This document shows positions 45,936 to 54,635 of a stretch of 64,000 nt of DNA, piece by piece; position 1 is the stretch's first letter; each line of letters opens with the position of its first letter. The DNA comes from JAVSMW01 sp032027005. GTDB taxonomy: Bacteria > Bacillota > Thermincolia > Thermincolales > UBA2595. The translations under genes and the position numbers were made by a program. The stretch spans positions 124,001-188,000 of the forward strand of contig JAVSMW010000003.1 in the NCBI GenBank assembly GCA_032027005.1, written 5' to 3'. Under the pieces are notes generated by a model. That model made no database searches. It was not told the DNA's origin and was given only the letters and a program-made list of their open reading frames with translations.

Positions 45936-46501
45936 AATTTCACTACTCCTTTTGAGATATCACATAACTTCTCATTATTAACTTCATATAAATCCGATCT
46001 AACTTCACCCAATAGCCACTCCAACGAAAAAAGGGCACCCCAAAAACACCTGCGGCTGCCCCCAAAGTTCCCATACTATGTTAAATTTCCCAGCAATTCT
46101 ATTATAAGTTATTTCGTCACATCTTGTCTATATTTCACCCTAGACAAGTTTTCTTTTTAAAATACCACGCCATCTCACGCATACCCCCAGCCCCAAAGCA
46201 GGTATGACCCTTTGCGGAGGTTTCTTGGGTGGCATCGTCAGAAATCTTGCTGTAAAACGGAGAGCAGCAAGCCGGAGAGTCCCCGTATGTCCGCAGACGG
46301 CGAAAGCCGCCGGGAAGTTTCGCTGGCAGAAAAAGCGAAACGTGAGGCGGCCATCTTATAAGGAATGCCCACTGAGCCGTCAAGTTCGGGGACGCCGGCT
46401 TGCTGCCGGAGTTTTACAGCTAGATGACTAGATGCCGCCCAGGGAAACCGGAGCAAAGGGTCATACCTGCCCAGCTTAGGGCTAACATAAAATTACGCCG
46501 G
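45936..46501. other. Intergenic region holding the palindromic element
   Basis: Besides the structured element (46188-46483) it contains a weak terminator-like hairpin at 46033-46061 followed on the minus strand by T6, probably ending transcripts of the TraB-family gene. No gene was found on either strand. Confidence 0.5.
46188..46483. ncRNA. 296-nt multi-helix palindromic element (structured RNA or mobile-element relic)
   Basis: Nested helices: 46198-46215 with 46453-46470 (18 bp, perfect); 46220-46236 with 46431-46448 (wobble-tolerant); 46249-46258 with 46411-46420 (10 bp); 46264-46275 with 46395-46406 (12 bp); 46279-46285 with 46387-46393 (7 bp). Then local hairpins 46298-46309 (CGGC-GAAA-GCCG) and 46317-46341 (GTTTCGCT/AGCGAAAC). 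No coding frame. The strand cannot be fixed. Confidence 0.7.
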
Positions 46502-47674
46502 CTACATATTCTCCAAGAACAACCGAATCACATCGGCCCCCCCAATAAAGGTGCCCACCGAGCCCCCCAAATTAGCCATCGTTACAATCAGGAGAATTCT
46601 TGTAACCTTGTTATTCCAAAAACCCTTAATGCTGAAAATATCTTCAGTAAGATTCTCAAAATCCCTCACACTAGGTTTACGGAGATATGCCTGAGTGAGC
46701 CCGGCAAACCATCCGGCCGCAATTAAGGGATGCAAAGTGGTAATAGGAGCCACCACAAAAGCAGTCAGGATGGAGAGCGGATGGGCAAAAGCAAGGGCTG
46801 TTCCGATAGCTGCAAAAGTTCCGGTCCATAAAACCCAGCTTATGGCCTGCTGTACTCCGGCAGTTGGATTGGCAATAAACGTATAAACAATTAGGGCCAC
46901 AATCAAAGCCGGTATTGACCAGCCAATTATACCGGTAATTTTCGATTTAGGCGGTAATTTTGTCAATACCTCTAAATCATGATCCTTTTCGATTTCCTTT
47001 ATAATGCCCGGAACATGTGCGGCACCAAGTACGGCAACTATCTTTTGCCCTGGTGCTTCTCTAATTTTCTGGGCCAGGTATTGATCACGCTCATCAATCA
47101 AAGGAACCTTGAGCTTGGGAAAGCTTTCCGTAAAATCATTAAGGACAGAGTTCAGCATATCCTGGGACTTTAACTTTTCCAGTTCCTCTTCTGTGATGGT
47201 ATCTGTAGCGAAAATACTCATGAGAATCTCCATCATGAGCTTTATTTTGCCCCAAAAACCTACACTCTTCCAGATCCGGTTGAAGGTTATCTGGATATTT
47301 CTGTCAGCCAAAACCAAATTCGCATTTATCTCTTTGGCCGACTCTATACCCTGAATCATTTCCTGCCCGGCTTTGATGCCAAACTGTTTGGCTATTCGTT
47401 TTTGAAAAGATGAAAGTACGAGATTTACCAACAGCAGAGTCGCCTTCTTATCTTTAATAATTTTAAAGATATCGGTGTCCTGCCATTTGTTTCCTTCCGT
47501 GATTGTTTGATATCTTTGTTCATCCAGCTCAACACAAACAGTGTCCGGTCTCTCAGCTTCAATAACTTCTTTCACCTGGTCAGCACTATGTTTTGACACA
47601 TGAGCTGTCCCAATCAGGATTATTTCTTTCCCATCCAAATTTAGTCTCGTAATGTTTTCATTATTCCCGGGCAT
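46502..47674 (-). CDS. TraB/PrgY-family membrane protein
   Basis: 390 aa. The TraB domain (~1-240) has conserved 'LIGTAHVSKHSADQV', 'PDTVCVELDEQRY' and 'VAVLGAAHVPG', which resemble the active site of TIKI/EreA-like metallopeptidases. Four or five membrane helices fill the C-terminal third. PrgY limits pheromone activity in Enterococcus; the role in Clostridia is unknown. No obvious partner genes. Confidence 0.8.
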   Translation of the reverse strand: MPGNNENITRLNLDGKEIILIGTAHVSKHSADQVKEVIEAERPDTVCVELDEQRYQTITEGNKWQDTDIFKIIKDKKATLLLVNLVLSSFQKRIAKQFGIKAGQEMIQGIESAKEINANLVLADRNIQITFNRIWKSVGFWGKIKLMMEILMSIFATDTITEEELEKLKSQDMLNSVLNDFTESFPKLKVPLIDERDQYLAQKIREAPGQKIVAVLGAAHVPGIIKEIEKDHDLEVLTKLPPKSKITGIIGWSIPALIVALIVYTFIANPTAGVQQAISWVLWTGTFAAIGTALAFAHPLSILTAFVVAPITTLHPLIAAGWFAGLTQAYLRKPSVRDFENLTEDIFSIKGFWNNKVTRILLIVTMANLGGSVGTFIGGADVIRLFLENM

Positions 47675-47890
47675 AAATTACCTTCCTTTGCGCATTTTTA
47701 CATTCAGGGCTGTAAGAAAAAGCCCAGAATATATAGCTTAAATTAAATTGTACCATTTAATGATGATAAAGTGAAACATTGATTTTTTCCGTAAACTTGT
47801 ATTTTTTAAATATTATGTTACCACTTGAAAAGTTTCCGCATAAGATGTATTACAAAAGCAACAAGTTTTAAAATGAAAGGGGGATCCACA

Positions 47891-47983
47891 ATGGGTGACG
47901 GCTTCTGGGGCAATCCCTTTTATCCAGCCTTTATCCTCTTTTTAGTTCTTGTCCTGTTATTCTTTGGGGAAGATAAGCACTAA
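47891..47983 (+). CDS. 30-aa single-helix membrane peptide
   Basis: MGDGFWGNPFYPAF followed by a hydrophobic helix (ILFLVLVLLFF) and GEDKH. GGGGG site (AAAGGGGGATC) 8 nt before the ATG, and a strong terminator 45 nt after the stop. The Gly/Trp/Pro start plus a single helix resembles small YjcZ-like sporulation proteins. Function unknown. Confidence 0.6.
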   Translation: MGDGFWGNPFYPAFILFLVLVLLFFGEDKH

Positions 47984-48025
47984 CCAAAACAATCCGCCCG
48001 TCACTAGGGAGTCTTATTTAATAAA

Positions 48026-48063
48026 AAACATGAAAGCAGCTCAAAACGGGCTGCTTTCATGTT
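48026..48063. terminator. Bidirectional terminator
   Basis: Fourteen-bp stem AACATGAAAGCAGC/GCTGCTTTCATGTT with A and T flanks. Serves the small peptide gene and the convergent membrane-protein gene. Confidence 0.9.
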
Positions 48064-48096
48064 TCCAAAATTATGATTACCGTCAACTCTTATTTA

Positions 48097-48645
48097 TTAC
48101 TTAACTGCTTTTGCCTGTATTTCTTCAGGGTCTGCCTGAACAATAATATTTACATCCGGCGTTCTTCCTGATTTAGGTTCCGGAAATAAACTGGGGTCCC
48201 CCAATTTATTTATCACCAGGGCCGTCACCGCCCCATACCAGGCATGATTGGCAAAAGCAGACATATTGGTATCTGCATTGAGAGGAAAAACTCCTCTCTT
48301 GACTCCCATTAACCGGCCAAAAGCCCCGTATATTGCCATCCAGGCCAAGTGTCCATAACCCGTCCCTTTAATCACAGCTTTGTCCTGCCCCGTGTATCTG
48401 AGTATATACACCAGCGGTATTCCAAGAAGTGCCGAAAGGACAAAATCCGCAATCCCACCAACAGCTTTACCAACGGACTTCTCGCGCTCTCTCTTGGACA
48501 TAAAGAGCCCACCCGCAATCTCTGAATAGGTTGTATCCGACTTATACAATACATGCCTGTTAAATAGGTTACCTGCCAGCTTAGCAATGTTCCCTATTAA
48601 TCCTGCCACAATACCCAGCATAATCGGGTCTTTTATTTTTCTCAT
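48097..48645 (-). CDS. Membrane protein of unknown function
   Basis: 182 aa with three or four helices (IMLGIVAGLIGNIAKLAGN; GIADFVLSALLGIPLVYIL; 'HLAWMAIYGAFGRLMG'; 'FANHAWYGAVTALVIN'). I recognise no family with confidence. It ends with a polar tail (PDVNIIVQADPEEIQ). No clear partner gene. Confidence 0.55.
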   Translation of the reverse strand: MRKIKDPIMLGIVAGLIGNIAKLAGNLFNRHVLYKSDTTYSEIAGGLFMSKREREKSVGKAVGGIADFVLSALLGIPLVYILRYTGQDKAVIKGTGYGHLAWMAIYGAFGRLMGVKRGVFPLNADTNMSAFANHAWYGAVTALVINKLGDPSLFPEPKSGRTPDVNIIVQADPEEIQAKAVK

Positions 48646-48749
48646 ATCATGTCATCTCCCAGAAATCAACTGCTATCAGTATCTTTTCCGCAAATGACAT
48701 TTCTATAGCAGGAAATTATTTTAAATTGGTGCAGAGATCTGAGCAGTCG

Positions 48750-49127
48750 CTACTTATGCTTCCATAAACCATGCAAGTTACAATAGGCCCTAACCTCGAT
48801 ATTGTCCCCGTTCAGGCAAAACTCGGCCTCTGGTGCATCCCCGGGCTTTAAATACTTGCGGGCGGTCCTGCCATCGGCGATCACTTCTATCCACTCAATA
48901 TAATGCTGCTCCTCCATCGGGTGCGCTGCACTGCCCACTTTTACCCTGATTCCGCCATCAATGTTTTCCACTACTGGGACATGTTTTTCCAGACTGGCAT
49001 CCTGGTCATTGGCTTTTTTGAGTTCCATAGGCTTGCCACAGCAGACCGGCTTCCCTTTGCCGTTATGCACTACCTCCATCATAAGTCCACACACTTCACA
49101 TTTGTAAATCTGGTTTAATTCAGTCAT
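48750..49127 (-). CDS. dfx: Desulfoferrodoxin (superoxide reductase)
   Basis: 125 aa. Reduces superoxide to hydrogen peroxide. N-terminal desulforedoxin center (YKCEVCG ... VCCGKPM) and the C-terminal catalytic iron site with His in EKHVPV, HPMEEQHYIEW and the Cys/His of 'AYCNLHGLW'. ATG 49127 has AGGAGG at 8 nt. Last gene of the rubrerythrin operon. Confidence 0.92.
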   Translation of the reverse strand: MTELNQIYKCEVCGLMMEVVHNGKGKPVCCGKPMELKKANDQDASLEKHVPVVENIDGGIRVKVGSAAHPMEEQHYIEWIEVIADGRTARKYLKPGDAPEAEFCLNGDNIEVRAYCNLHGLWKHK

Positions 49128-49149
49128 CCTTAATTCCTCCTTTTCTAAT

Positions 49150-49290
49150 CTATTTTTCAGTAAGTCCACACTCCGGGGTATAACAATTGTTATCTATGAA
49201 CTCGCACTTTTGTTTACAAGAGGGGCACACTTCAGGCGGCTGATCAGCCTCCAGCAGGTAACCGCACTGGCCACACTTCCATTTATTCAT
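49150..49290 (-). CDS. Small rubredoxin-like protein with extra cysteines
   Basis: 46 aa. WKCGQCGYLLEADQPPEVC begins a rubredoxin-like fold with CxxC and CPSC, and three more cysteines follow (QKCEF, NNCYTPECG). It overlaps the end of the ferritin-like gene by 8 nt and lies just before desulfoferrodoxin. It probably carries electrons to the rubrerythrins or to desulfoferrodoxin. Confidence 0.75.
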   Translation of the reverse strand: MNKWKCGQCGYLLEADQPPEVCPSCKQKCEFIDNNCYTPECGLTEK

Positions 49291-49780
49291 CATTAGCTTC
49301 CACCGCCTTCCTCACCCTTGAAATTTTGACCAAATGAATCTGTTCCTCCATGATAAGGTCATCAATAATTGCTTGGTGATGTTTAAGGACCAGATTACGC
49401 AGCCCGATAAAAAAGAGAATGGTGTCCTTTTCAATTTCCATGGCAAGTTTTACAATGTCCAACCCTGACCGGGCATTTTCTACCAATTGTTCAGTTTTTT
49501 CCAGGTCACTGAACATATGTGAATCCACAGTAATTTTAACATAATCAAAATATTCGCCTGGATATGTTTCAGGAGCATTGACCGGGGTTAAATCCCTGCT
49601 AAGCTCCATGAACCTAACCCGGTGCTTTTCTTCTTCATCTGCCAAATCCAGGATTAAGGCTTTAATCTGCGTGGTAGGTGCCTTTTCGGCAAGCTTTTTA
49701 TAAAAATAAGTCCCCTGTTTTTCTATTTCCACTGCCAGGTCAACTATTTCGCGATCCAGGTATTTTGATAAAGACCACAT
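49283..49780 (-). CDS. Rubrerythrin-like ferritin-family protein
   Basis: 165 aa. Two helix pairs carry 'LAVEIEKQGTYFYKKLAEKA', 'LADEEEKHRVRFMEL', 'LAMEIEKDTILFF' and 'LIMEEQIHLVKIS', giving E..E..ExxH twice, a di-iron four-helix bundle. It lacks a rubredoxin tail; the small rubredoxin gene overlaps its end. Peroxide removal is the likely role. AAGGAGG 9 nt before ATG. Confidence 0.8.
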   Translation of the reverse strand: MWSLSKYLDREIVDLAVEIEKQGTYFYKKLAEKAPTTQIKALILDLADEEEKHRVRFMELSRDLTPVNAPETYPGEYFDYVKITVDSHMFSDLEKTEQLVENARSGLDIVKLAMEIEKDTILFFIGLRNLVLKHHQAIIDDLIMEEQIHLVKISRVRKAVEANDE

Positions 49781-49833
49781 TTTGCTTACACCTCCTTAGT
49801 TGGGATTGACTTCCTGATAAGTAAATATCGCTA

Positions 49834-50346
49834 TTACTCAGGCTTATAGAATTTCTTGTCATGACGGCAGAGCGGGCATTCAGCCGGTGGCTCTGTCCCT
49901 TCGTAAATGTATCCGCACTCACGGCAATGCCATTTGACAGACTTATCTTTAGCCAGGAGTTTCCCGTTTTCGAGTTCTGTCAGCAACTGTTCAAACCTTT
50001 CGGCATGATGTTTTTCCACAGTGGCTACGGTTTCAAAATATTTAGCCGCCTTTTCTTCCCCTTCTTCCAAGGCATCTTTGAGAAATCCGGGATACATATC
50101 CTTATACTCATAAGACTCTCCAGCAATGGCAGCTTTCAGGTTCGCTTTGGTATCCCCAATCCCTCCGAGGAGCTTTAAGATAACCTCAGCGTGTTCTTTC
50201 TCGTTCTTGGCAGCTTCTTCGAAAAACTCAGCAATTTCCAGCCAACCTTCTTTTTTGGCTACTGATGCAAAAAAAGTATACTTATTTCTGGCCTGACTTT
50301 CACCTGCAAGAGCGGTCATGAGATTTTTTTCTGTTTTTTCTTTCAT
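49834..50346 (-). CDS. Rubrerythrin
   Basis: 170 aa. Four-helix di-iron part with 'LAGESQARNKYTFFASVAKKEG', 'AKNEKEHAEVILKLL', 'ETVATVEKHHAERFEQLL', then a rubredoxin tail (CRECGYIYEGTEPPAECPLC). NADH-linked peroxidase in anaerobes. First gene of the operon with rubrerythrin-like, rubredoxin-like and dfx genes. Promoter just upstream. Confidence 0.93.
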   Translation of the reverse strand: MKEKTEKNLMTALAGESQARNKYTFFASVAKKEGWLEIAEFFEEAAKNEKEHAEVILKLLGGIGDTKANLKAAIAGESYEYKDMYPGFLKDALEEGEEKAAKYFETVATVEKHHAERFEQLLTELENGKLLAKDKSVKWHCRECGYIYEGTEPPAECPLCRHDKKFYKPE

Positions 50347-50382
50347 TATTAACTACCCCCCTGAATTGTCTACCATTTTAGT

Positions 50383-50419
50383 ATAGTTTAATTATAATTT
50401 CAAAAATTCTATATGTCAA
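50383..50419 (-). promoter_or_regulatory. Consensus promoter with a PerR-like box
   Basis: Minus strand: TTGACA (50419-50414), 17-nt spacer, TATAAT (50396-50391), a perfect sigma-A consensus. TTATAATTAAACTAT (50397-50383) covers the -10 and resembles the PerR box (TTAnAATnATTnTAA) in its left half. Confidence 0.75.
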
Positions 50420-50430
50420 TACAAAAGACA

Positions 50431-50466
50431 AAAAAAGCCAGGGTTTTGATGACCCCGGTCTTTTGT
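50431..50466 (-). terminator. Terminator after the cytochrome gene
   Basis: Stem CCGGGGTC..GACCCTGG (imperfect) followed on the minus strand by TTTTTTT. Confidence 0.65.
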
Positions 50467-50472
50467 TGAAAA

Positions 50473-51153
50473 TTATGGAGTTGGTACAGGCAATTCATCG
50501 GTTCTATTGTTATTATTCCTGGTCCTCTCTTCTGTTGTATCCTGCTTCTGCTCATCAGGCTGCTTCTGCTCATTAGACTGCTTCTCTGCAGGTTTGTTTT
50601 CTTTGCTCTGGGTTCCCTGGTTTCTGCCCGTATTTTCCCGTGGCACCGGGGTGCCTGCTCCAGCACCGGGGGCTGCGGCTGCACCTTCCCGGTAGCCGGC
50701 CTGAGGATAATTTTTGATACCTGATACACCGTTAGTTTCTACAGTATGGCAAGAGTAACATTGACCCCTGAACTCACCATAAAAGCTCTCACTTTCCCAG
50801 TGAACTTTATGCATCCCACGCAGGAAGCTCTTGTACAAATTAAAATTCTTTTGCGGATCATGACAAACATAACAGGCATTAATAGTTGTCTCTTTGACTT
50901 CGGGATGCCCTGAAATTCTTTCCACATAAGCCGGAAGTGAACGATCCACATTACCCGCTTTTTTATGGCAGGAAACACACCCGTCAGGATGGGAGTCCTT
51001 GCCGGCGGCTTCCATTAAAGTAGTAAACTCTGCTGCCTGATTCCGGGTCTCATTCCCCGGCGCGGGTTCAGGTTTCCTGGCAGTTTGACACCCCGCCGCC
51101 AGTACTGCCATTACTAAAAAAATTGATACAAGCCAATGTTTTCTGCGGTTCAA
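50473..51153 (-). CDS. Triheme c-type cytochrome lipoprotein
   Basis: 226 aa. Lipoprotein signal (VLAAGC) and three CXXCH sites: CVSCH, CYVCH and CYSCH, plus His residues (SGHPEV, MHKVHW) that could be distal ligands. From ~150 the tail is low-complexity, rich in Q, E, K, N and P (NEQKQPDEQKQ), likely a surface spacer. TTG start with AGGAGG at 8 nt. An electron-transfer protein at the outside of the membrane; its partner is not in the window. Confidence 0.8.
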   Translation of the reverse strand: MNRRKHWLVSIFLVMAVLAAGCQTARKPEPAPGNETRNQAAEFTTLMEAAGKDSHPDGCVSCHKKAGNVDRSLPAYVERISGHPEVKETTINACYVCHDPQKNFNLYKSFLRGMHKVHWESESFYGEFRGQCYSCHTVETNGVSGIKNYPQAGYREGAAAAPGAGAGTPVPRENTGRNQGTQSKENKPAEKQSNEQKQPDEQKQDTTEERTRNNNNRTDELPVPTP

Positions 51154-51264
51154 AATACATTCCTCCTATAAATTTTTTTCTAGTTTTCCCATTCAGCTCA
51201 GTTATAATGCGGTCATATACATCATTCCTGAACACGTTCCCGGTCAAATCCGGTTCTTCAAAGC

Positions 51265-52011
51265 CTATATGCCCACCTTTCTGAAAAAACAGCTTAAAAA
51301 ACCCGCAGTAACTCTCTGGGCCCTCGTTAACAGAGCTTGAGTCGCCTTATGATAATCCTGTCGTATAGAAGATGCTCCTACCAAATAATAATGCTTTTGG
51401 GCAAATAACGAATTTGCCCTAATCCAGTCGCCCGGTGCCTCGCCCAAATCATAAATCCCCTGGTCTGTTACCTTATAATTGTTCCGGTTTTCCGCTGCCC
51501 ATTCTTCATACTCAAGGTGCCCGTCGAACAGGATCCCCCTGGCATGGTGGGGAACACAGACATCCTGGACCAGATGGGCCGCTGCACCCAAATAAAAAAA
51601 GGCCTTTTCATAATTTTTGTCCTGCCAGTTCTGTAAGGCCTTATTCCAAAACAAGCTGCATTCCCTGACGGCATCAGTCCACCCGTAGATACCCTTGTTC
51701 CTGCCTGGATTCATGAAATGAGACATATTTTTAAACCCGCAGTCAGCCCAAGATACCCCTTTATCAAGGTCCTCTGAATACTCCCCGGCAATCTTGGCCG
51801 CTTTCTGGTGGCCGTCATTTCCCAATATTTTTAAGGCCTGGCGGTTACACATAAAATGAGTCAGAGCAGGTCCCTGGACCAGTCTCTGAGCAGGGCCGGC
51901 AGCTGCCAGAAGAATTTTTGCAGCCGCAACATATGCCGGGGCCTTCTCCACGTATACATACACCCTCTCATCAACCCTCTTTCTATAGCTCCATTCGGCA
52001 AGGGCAGGCAA
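51265..52011 (-). CDS. Zinc-dependent phospholipase C-family protein
   Basis: 248 aa. Helical S1/P1-nuclease/PLC-like fold with metal ligands: 'LTHFMCNRQ', 'AAHLVQDVCVPHHARG' and 'HLEYEEWAAEN'. TTG start with GAGGAAGG at 5 nt; no signal peptide is visible from that start, while secreted members normally have one, so the N-terminus may be eroded or the frame begins elsewhere. Confidence 0.65.
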   Translation of the reverse strand: MPALAEWSYRKRVDERVYVYVEKAPAYVAAAKILLAAAGPAQRLVQGPALTHFMCNRQALKILGNDGHQKAAKIAGEYSEDLDKGVSWADCGFKNMSHFMNPGRNKGIYGWTDAVRECSLFWNKALQNWQDKNYEKAFFYLGAAAHLVQDVCVPHHARGILFDGHLEYEEWAAENRNNYKVTDQGIYDLGEAPGDWIRANSLFAQKHYYLVGASSIRQDYHKATQALLTRAQRVTAGFLSCFFRKVGI

Positions 52012-52333
52012 AACTGCCTTCCTCTATAGAAATTTCTCCATTTCATCTTGAACTTATACACTAGAAAGGCGCTCCTTGTTCAGTTTCCTTGGCGCGCGCC
52101 TTTCTACCCTCCGGGTATCCATATCCGTAAGCAGCAAAGCTGCAACGGCTATAGATGTACTACACACCTTAACCTTTTCCATAGCGGAGCTGTTGCCGCT
52201 TTAGCGGCTTACAGATCCGGCATGCCCCTTGCGGGTACAAATGTGGAAAAGACATACTTTACTGTAGTAAAAAAAACTTGCATCTTTAGGCGCGTTCCCA
52301 TAGGGACATATTATGAACCGTGGGTAATTCGGT
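52012..52333. other. Structured non-coding stretch next to the integrative element
   Basis: Helices seen: TAGAAAGGCGC with GCGCCTTTCTA (about 52062-52106), GCAGC-AAA-GCTGC, TACTACA (52158-52164) with TGTAGTA (52263-52269), and CTTTTCCA (52174-52181) with TGGAAAAG (52244-52251). A 96-codon frame on the plus strand reads through it but has no support. It may hold the left attachment site. Confidence 0.4.
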
Positions 52334-52363
52334 GAGGCAGACAGCAGAATTGGCTGTCTGCCT
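52334..52363 (-). terminator. Perfect hairpin after the recombinase gene
   Basis: GGCAGACAGC with GCTGTCTGCC, loop of 7-8 nt, directly downstream of the recombinase stop. No T run on the minus strand; a terminator or part of the element end. Confidence 0.5.
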
Positions 52364-52369
52364 TTGCCG

Positions 52370-54013
52370 TTATCCAGCTAATTTCTTTGCTTCTTCTGCA
52401 AATGCGCCGAGGACGCCGATGTCACGGTAGCGGATGATGATTGTCTGCTCCGCCGTTCTGGAGTAGCGTTCTTCACGCTCACCAACTTCAATTCGCTCAA
52501 TAAACAGGTTCAGAAGCTCACCGGTCAACTCGTTAATCTCAGTGTAGCGTTTGGCTTTATCGATGAACCGGGAGACATTGGAGATGGAAGCCTGCAGCTT
52601 TTCGATCCGATCTACAGTCTGTGGGATTCGATCCTTCAGGCTGTTTTGCTCGCTGTTGTAGTCGGCGGACAGCATACGAAACTGCTCGTTGGTAATGCGC
52701 CCCAGCACGTTGTCCTCATAGGTTCTCTTGAACAAAGTGCTCAGTTCTGTGTCCCTCCGGCGCATGACGTCCAGCTCCCTCTGGAGCCGCTCAATCTCCC
52801 GTCTGGTTTCGGCACTGTTTTTTCGGTTTATGTGCTGGATGAACAGCGCCTCCTGCTGTCTGGCAAAATGCGTCACTCTTTGTAAGTCGTCCAGAACGAT
52901 AGCCGCCAGTTGGATTTCCCGGATGTAATGACCGCTGCACGTTTCCTTGCCACGTTTTCTGTAGGTGGAGCACATGAAGTTGTTTTTCACGGCAGCCATG
53001 GTGTGCGCCCGGTGGAGTATCATCGTTTCTCCGCAGTCGGCACAGTAGACCAAACCGGAGAACATGTTTTGTTCCGCCATGTTCGCCCTACGCCTCTTAT
53101 GTTTTCGGATGTCCTGCACAATATCCCAGGTTTCTTTCGTCACCAGCGGCTCGTGGGTGTTCTCAAACCGTAGTTGTTCAGACTTGGGCCGCTCAATCCG
53201 TTTCTTGTTTTTGTAGGATATCGTGGTAGACTGCAGACTGATGGTGTGCCCCAGGTAGACCTCGTCCTCTAAAATATTGGCTACAGTGGTATTGTTCCAC
53301 GCATATGGTTTCGTGACATCTACATTGGTCAGAAGGACACCAGTCTTATTGTAGTAATAATAACCGGGAGAGAAAATCTGCTCACTATTTAGCTGCTTTG
53401 CGATCTGAGTTGGGCCTTTACCTCCGGCACAAAGGCTGAATATCCTTCGCACAACTGGCGCGGCATCCTCATCGGGAACAATCTTCCTTTTGGGGTCGCT
53501 CTCGTCCTTCTTGTAGCCGTAGGGCGCTCTAGTCGCCACACGTTCGCCACGTTCCGCTTTTGATTTCACGACTGCACGGATTTTCCTGCTGGTATCTTTG
53601 GCGTAGAAATCGTTGAACAGATTCACAAACGGAGTGAAATCATTGTCACCATAGAGGCTGTCCACGTTGTTATTGACGGCGATGAAGCGGACTCCATAAC
53701 TGGGGAATATCATCTCGGTATACTGACCGACCAGCAAATAGTCTCTACCGAGCCGGGACATGTCCTTGACGATTATCGTTGCCACTTCGTCGTTTTCCAC
53801 CAGCTTCATCAGTTCTTTCCATGCCGGCCTGTTAAAGTTTGTTCCGCTGTAGCCATCGTCAGAAAGGAAGAGAATGTTCTCAAATCCGTTGTCAGTAGCA
53901 TACTTCTCCAGCATCAGTCTTTGGTTCTGTATGCTGTTAGACTCGCCGTCACGCTCATCCTCCTGACTTAGCCTGCCATAGAGTATTGTATATTTCAGGT
54001 TTGCCTGTTTCAT
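52370..54013 (-). CDS. Large serine recombinase (TnpX/TndX type)
   Basis: 547 aa. Resolvase domain 'YGRLSQEDERDGESNSIQNQ' with catalytic Ser in 'GESNSIQNQ', 'GYSGTNFNRPAW', 'VKDMSRLGRDYL'. Then the recombinase domain (APYGYKK ... QIAKQLNSEQI) and a zinc-ribbon (FSGLVYCADCGETM ... CSTYRKRGKETCSGH), then a coiled-coil. Excises and integrates the element, usually at short GA-containing sites. ATG 54013 has AAGGAGG at 6 nt; the frame continues upstream without a site. Confidence 0.93.
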   Translation of the reverse strand: MKQANLKYTILYGRLSQEDERDGESNSIQNQRLMLEKYATDNGFENILFLSDDGYSGTNFNRPAWKELMKLVENDEVATIIVKDMSRLGRDYLLVGQYTEMIFPSYGVRFIAVNNNVDSLYGDNDFTPFVNLFNDFYAKDTSRKIRAVVKSKAERGERVATRAPYGYKKDESDPKRKIVPDEDAAPVVRRIFSLCAGGKGPTQIAKQLNSEQIFSPGYYYYNKTGVLLTNVDVTKPYAWNNTTVANILEDEVYLGHTISLQSTTISYKNKKRIERPKSEQLRFENTHEPLVTKETWDIVQDIRKHKRRRANMAEQNMFSGLVYCADCGETMILHRAHTMAAVKNNFMCSTYRKRGKETCSGHYIREIQLAAIVLDDLQRVTHFARQQEALFIQHINRKNSAETRREIERLQRELDVMRRRDTELSTLFKRTYEDNVLGRITNEQFRMLSADYNSEQNSLKDRIPQTVDRIEKLQASISNVSRFIDKAKRYTEINELTGELLNLFIERIEVGEREERYSRTAEQTIIIRYRDIGVLGAFAEEAKKLAG

Positions 54014-54115
54014 AAATACCTCCTTTTTCGTTGGCAAACCGATACGGAAAATGGGATTGCGGAAACTCCGCAATCCCAAGCATACCGAAGAGTTTGCCGG
54101 AAGTCTACTGATTTT

Positions 54116-54547
54116 TCAGAAAGAATTTCGCTCCGCTTCCTGTTCCTTGTCGATCAAGGAAAGGAGCTTGTCGGTAGGGGTTGAGGAAGCGTCCTTGGGA
54201 AACACCGAGCTAACGGCGAACTTTTTCCCGGCCACAATCATGTGACGTTCCAGGCAAATGCCATCTGGTTCTTCCTTGAGTTTTGTATCCTCAAATAGCG
54301 CAACCGGTGTGCCGTCAAGCTCTCTGTCGACAATTCCGACCGTGTCATAGCTGCCCCAAATGCTGGTTTCAATGTAGTGCCGGTTGGCGTTTTTGACTCG
54401 TCTATGCCATACCCGCCGCTTCATCTTGCCGTACTTTTCAAACACCGCCTCGGTTTGCGCCGCCATTGGATGGTTGTCCCGTAGCACGATAATGCATCCT
54501 GGAAATGCGTAAGCATTAAGAAATTCTTGACTTTTTATCATACTCAT
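54116..54547 (-). CDS. Element-encoded protein of unknown function
   Basis: 143 aa, cytoplasmic. 'GCIIVLRDNHPMAAQTEAVFEKYGKMKRRVWHRR' near the start, and an acidic C-terminus. Proteins of this type often accompany clostridial serine-recombinase elements; the function is unknown. The ribosome site (AAAGGAT) is weak. Confidence 0.55.
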   Translation of the reverse strand: MSMIKSQEFLNAYAFPGCIIVLRDNHPMAAQTEAVFEKYGKMKRRVWHRRVKNANRHYIETSIWGSYDTVGIVDRELDGTPVALFEDTKLKEEPDGICLERHMIVAGKKFAVSSVFPKDASSTPTDKLLSLIDKEQEAERNSF

Positions 54548-54635
54548 AATTGATCATTATCCTTTCATGTAAGTATTACTTTGAAAATAAAACAGTCCTA
54601 TCTTCTTTTGAATAGGACTGTTCTCGTGCCATATC

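Noticed and set aside
46135..46456. Two opposing short frames in the palindromic element
   Set aside because: They are by-products of the inverted repeats, with no start signals.
52048..52335. 96-codon plus-strand frame next to the recombinase
   Set aside because: No ribosome site and no protein-like composition; the stretch is better explained by RNA or DNA hairpins.
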